From: JBCCRH01 sp039208045
GTDB lineage: Bacteria > Bacteroidota > Bacteroidia > Chitinophagales > Saprospiraceae
DNA length: 44,026 nucleotides
Assembly: GCA_039208045.1 (NCBI GenBank)
Contig: JBCCRH010000003.1
Span: forward strand, 1-44,026
Direction: 5' to 3'
Numbering within the stretch: position 1 is the first letter of the stretch; each line of letters begins with the position of its first letter. The notes under the pieces were generated by a model, which was not told the DNA's origin, searched no databases, and saw only the letters and a program-made list of their open reading frames with translations. A program made the translations under genes and the position numbers. Positions 43,349-44,026 of this stretch are shown piece after piece.

Positions 43349-44026
43349 ATGATTCAAATAGGCAAATACAACAAACTCGAAGTATTCAGAGAAAGCCCCC
43401 ACGGCATGTACCTGATGGATGAAGAAGGCGAAGAAATCCTACTCCCCAATAAGTATGTACCAGACGGGATAGATATTGATGACGATATAGAAGTGTTTGT
43501 CTATAAAGACTCCGAGAACCGCCCCGTCGCCACCACGCTGCGCCCCAAGATACTATTGAACCAATTTGCGTGTCTGGAAGTGAAAGCTGTGACGAGCGTA
43601 GGGGCATTTATGGATTGGGGCTTGGAGAAAGACCTGCTGGTACCCTTTTCGGAGCAGCACGAGCGAATGGCGTTGGGACGTAAGTATGTAGTGTATATGT
43701 ATGAAGACGAGCAAACCAATCGCTTAGTCGCTACAAATCAGCTGGATCAATTTCTGGAAAAAGAGAAGTTGACGGTCAAAGAGGGGGATAAAGTGAGCTT
43801 ACTTGTTGCTAGTCCGGCGCCTCGGGGGTATTATGCGATTATCAACAATACACACTGGGGGATGCTGTACCGGAATGAAGTATTCCAACCCATCAAAATT
43901 GGGGATAAGCTGAGGGGGTATGTGAAACAAATCCGAGGAGATAAAAAGATTGACCTTACGCTACAGCAGCAGGGTTATGCTAACGTGGAGCCCAATGCGC
44001 AAAAGATACTGAAGATGCTGGAACGC
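43349..44026 (+). CDS. cvfB: CvfB/YitL-like S1 RNA-binding protein (3' truncated)
   Basis: 226 codons run from the ATG at 43349 to the end of the window without a stop, so the gene continues beyond it. The protein starts MIQIGKYNKLEVFRESPHGMYL and has successive OB/S1-like units: an N-terminal unit with EEILLPNKYVP and VFVYKDSENRPVATTLRPK, an S1 unit with VTSVGAFMDWGLEKDLLVPFSEQ, and a third with GYYAIINNTHWGMLYRNEVF and GYVKQIRGDKKIDLTLQQQGY. This order matches CvfB/YitL RNA-binding regulators. The C-terminal winged-helix part is missing. The ATG is supported by the family-like N-terminus. Confidence 0.92.
   Translation, partial: MIQIGKYNKLEVFRESPHGMYLMDEEGEEILLPNKYVPDGIDIDDDIEVFVYKDSENRPVATTLRPKILLNQFACLEVKAVTSVGAFMDWGLEKDLLVPFSEQHERMALGRKYVVYMYEDEQTNRLVATNQLDQFLEKEKLTVKEGDKVSLLVASPAPRGYYAIINNTHWGMLYRNEVFQPIKIGDKLRGYVKQIRGDKKIDLTLQQQGYANVEPNAQKILKMLER

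Noticed and set aside
43231..43422. 63-codon plus-strand frame with proline-rich product
   Set aside because: It spans the right arm of the palindrome and the C-rich direct repeat, then overlaps the cvfB start in another frame. The C-rich composition alone explains the proline.

Overview
The window is chromosomal DNA of a Bacteroidota bacterium, most likely a marine Saprospiria/Lewinella-type organism. The evidence is two SusC/SusD pairs, SusE-like modules, a type IX secretion sorting domain, DUF4199 and UPF0175/DUF3368 genes, TAnnTTTG-like promoter boxes and mostly weak Shine-Dalgarno sites. No rRNA, tRNA, CRISPR array or prophage was seen. Both ends cut genes: a SNF2 helicase at the left and a CvfB-like S1 protein at the right.

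Layout. 1-4090 (+): the end of a SNF2 helicase, an outer-membrane-type protein overlapping an S41 peptidase lipoprotein, and galactokinase. 4093-8882 (-): a membrane protein, a kelch-like lipoprotein, a SAM methyltransferase and a NagB-PIG-L fusion; transcription runs from the fusion leftwards. 9137-11699 (+): a DeoR-type regulator, MurQ and a GlcNAc/MurNAc-type kinase. 11779-16203 (-): a SusD/SusC pair that converges on the kinase and ends at a strong intrinsic terminator. 16662-19103 (+): a TonB-dependent receptor. 19202-24259 (-): an adaptor/ATPase/PadR/FtsX-permease ABC operon. 24386-24544: a MITE-like element. 24567-26627: a phosphatase, a DUF4199 protein and a UPF0175/DUF3368 toxin-antitoxin-type pair. 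26654-42680 (+): a complete maltodextrin-type polysaccharide utilisation locus made of a membrane-bound propeller/HTH regulator, SusC, a SusD carrying inserted SusE-type modules, SusE, a T9SS-tagged SusF analogue, a GH13 amylase, a sulfatase-like protein and an esterase. 42747-44026: a GxxExxY protein, a long palindrome and the start of cvfB.

How the genes work together. The left-centre block (NagB-PIG-L, MurQ, kinase, DeoR regulator, SusCD) reads as a system for scavenging cell-wall amino sugars. TTGC/T-tract motifs between nagB and the regulator recur upstream of the convergent susC, which suggests one regulon. The right block reads as capture and cleavage of alpha-1,4-glucan. SusE-type binding modules occur nine times there, in three differently located proteins: two inside SusD, two in SusE and five in the T9SS protein. 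The most unusual single gene is this SusD with two inserted glucan-binding-type modules.
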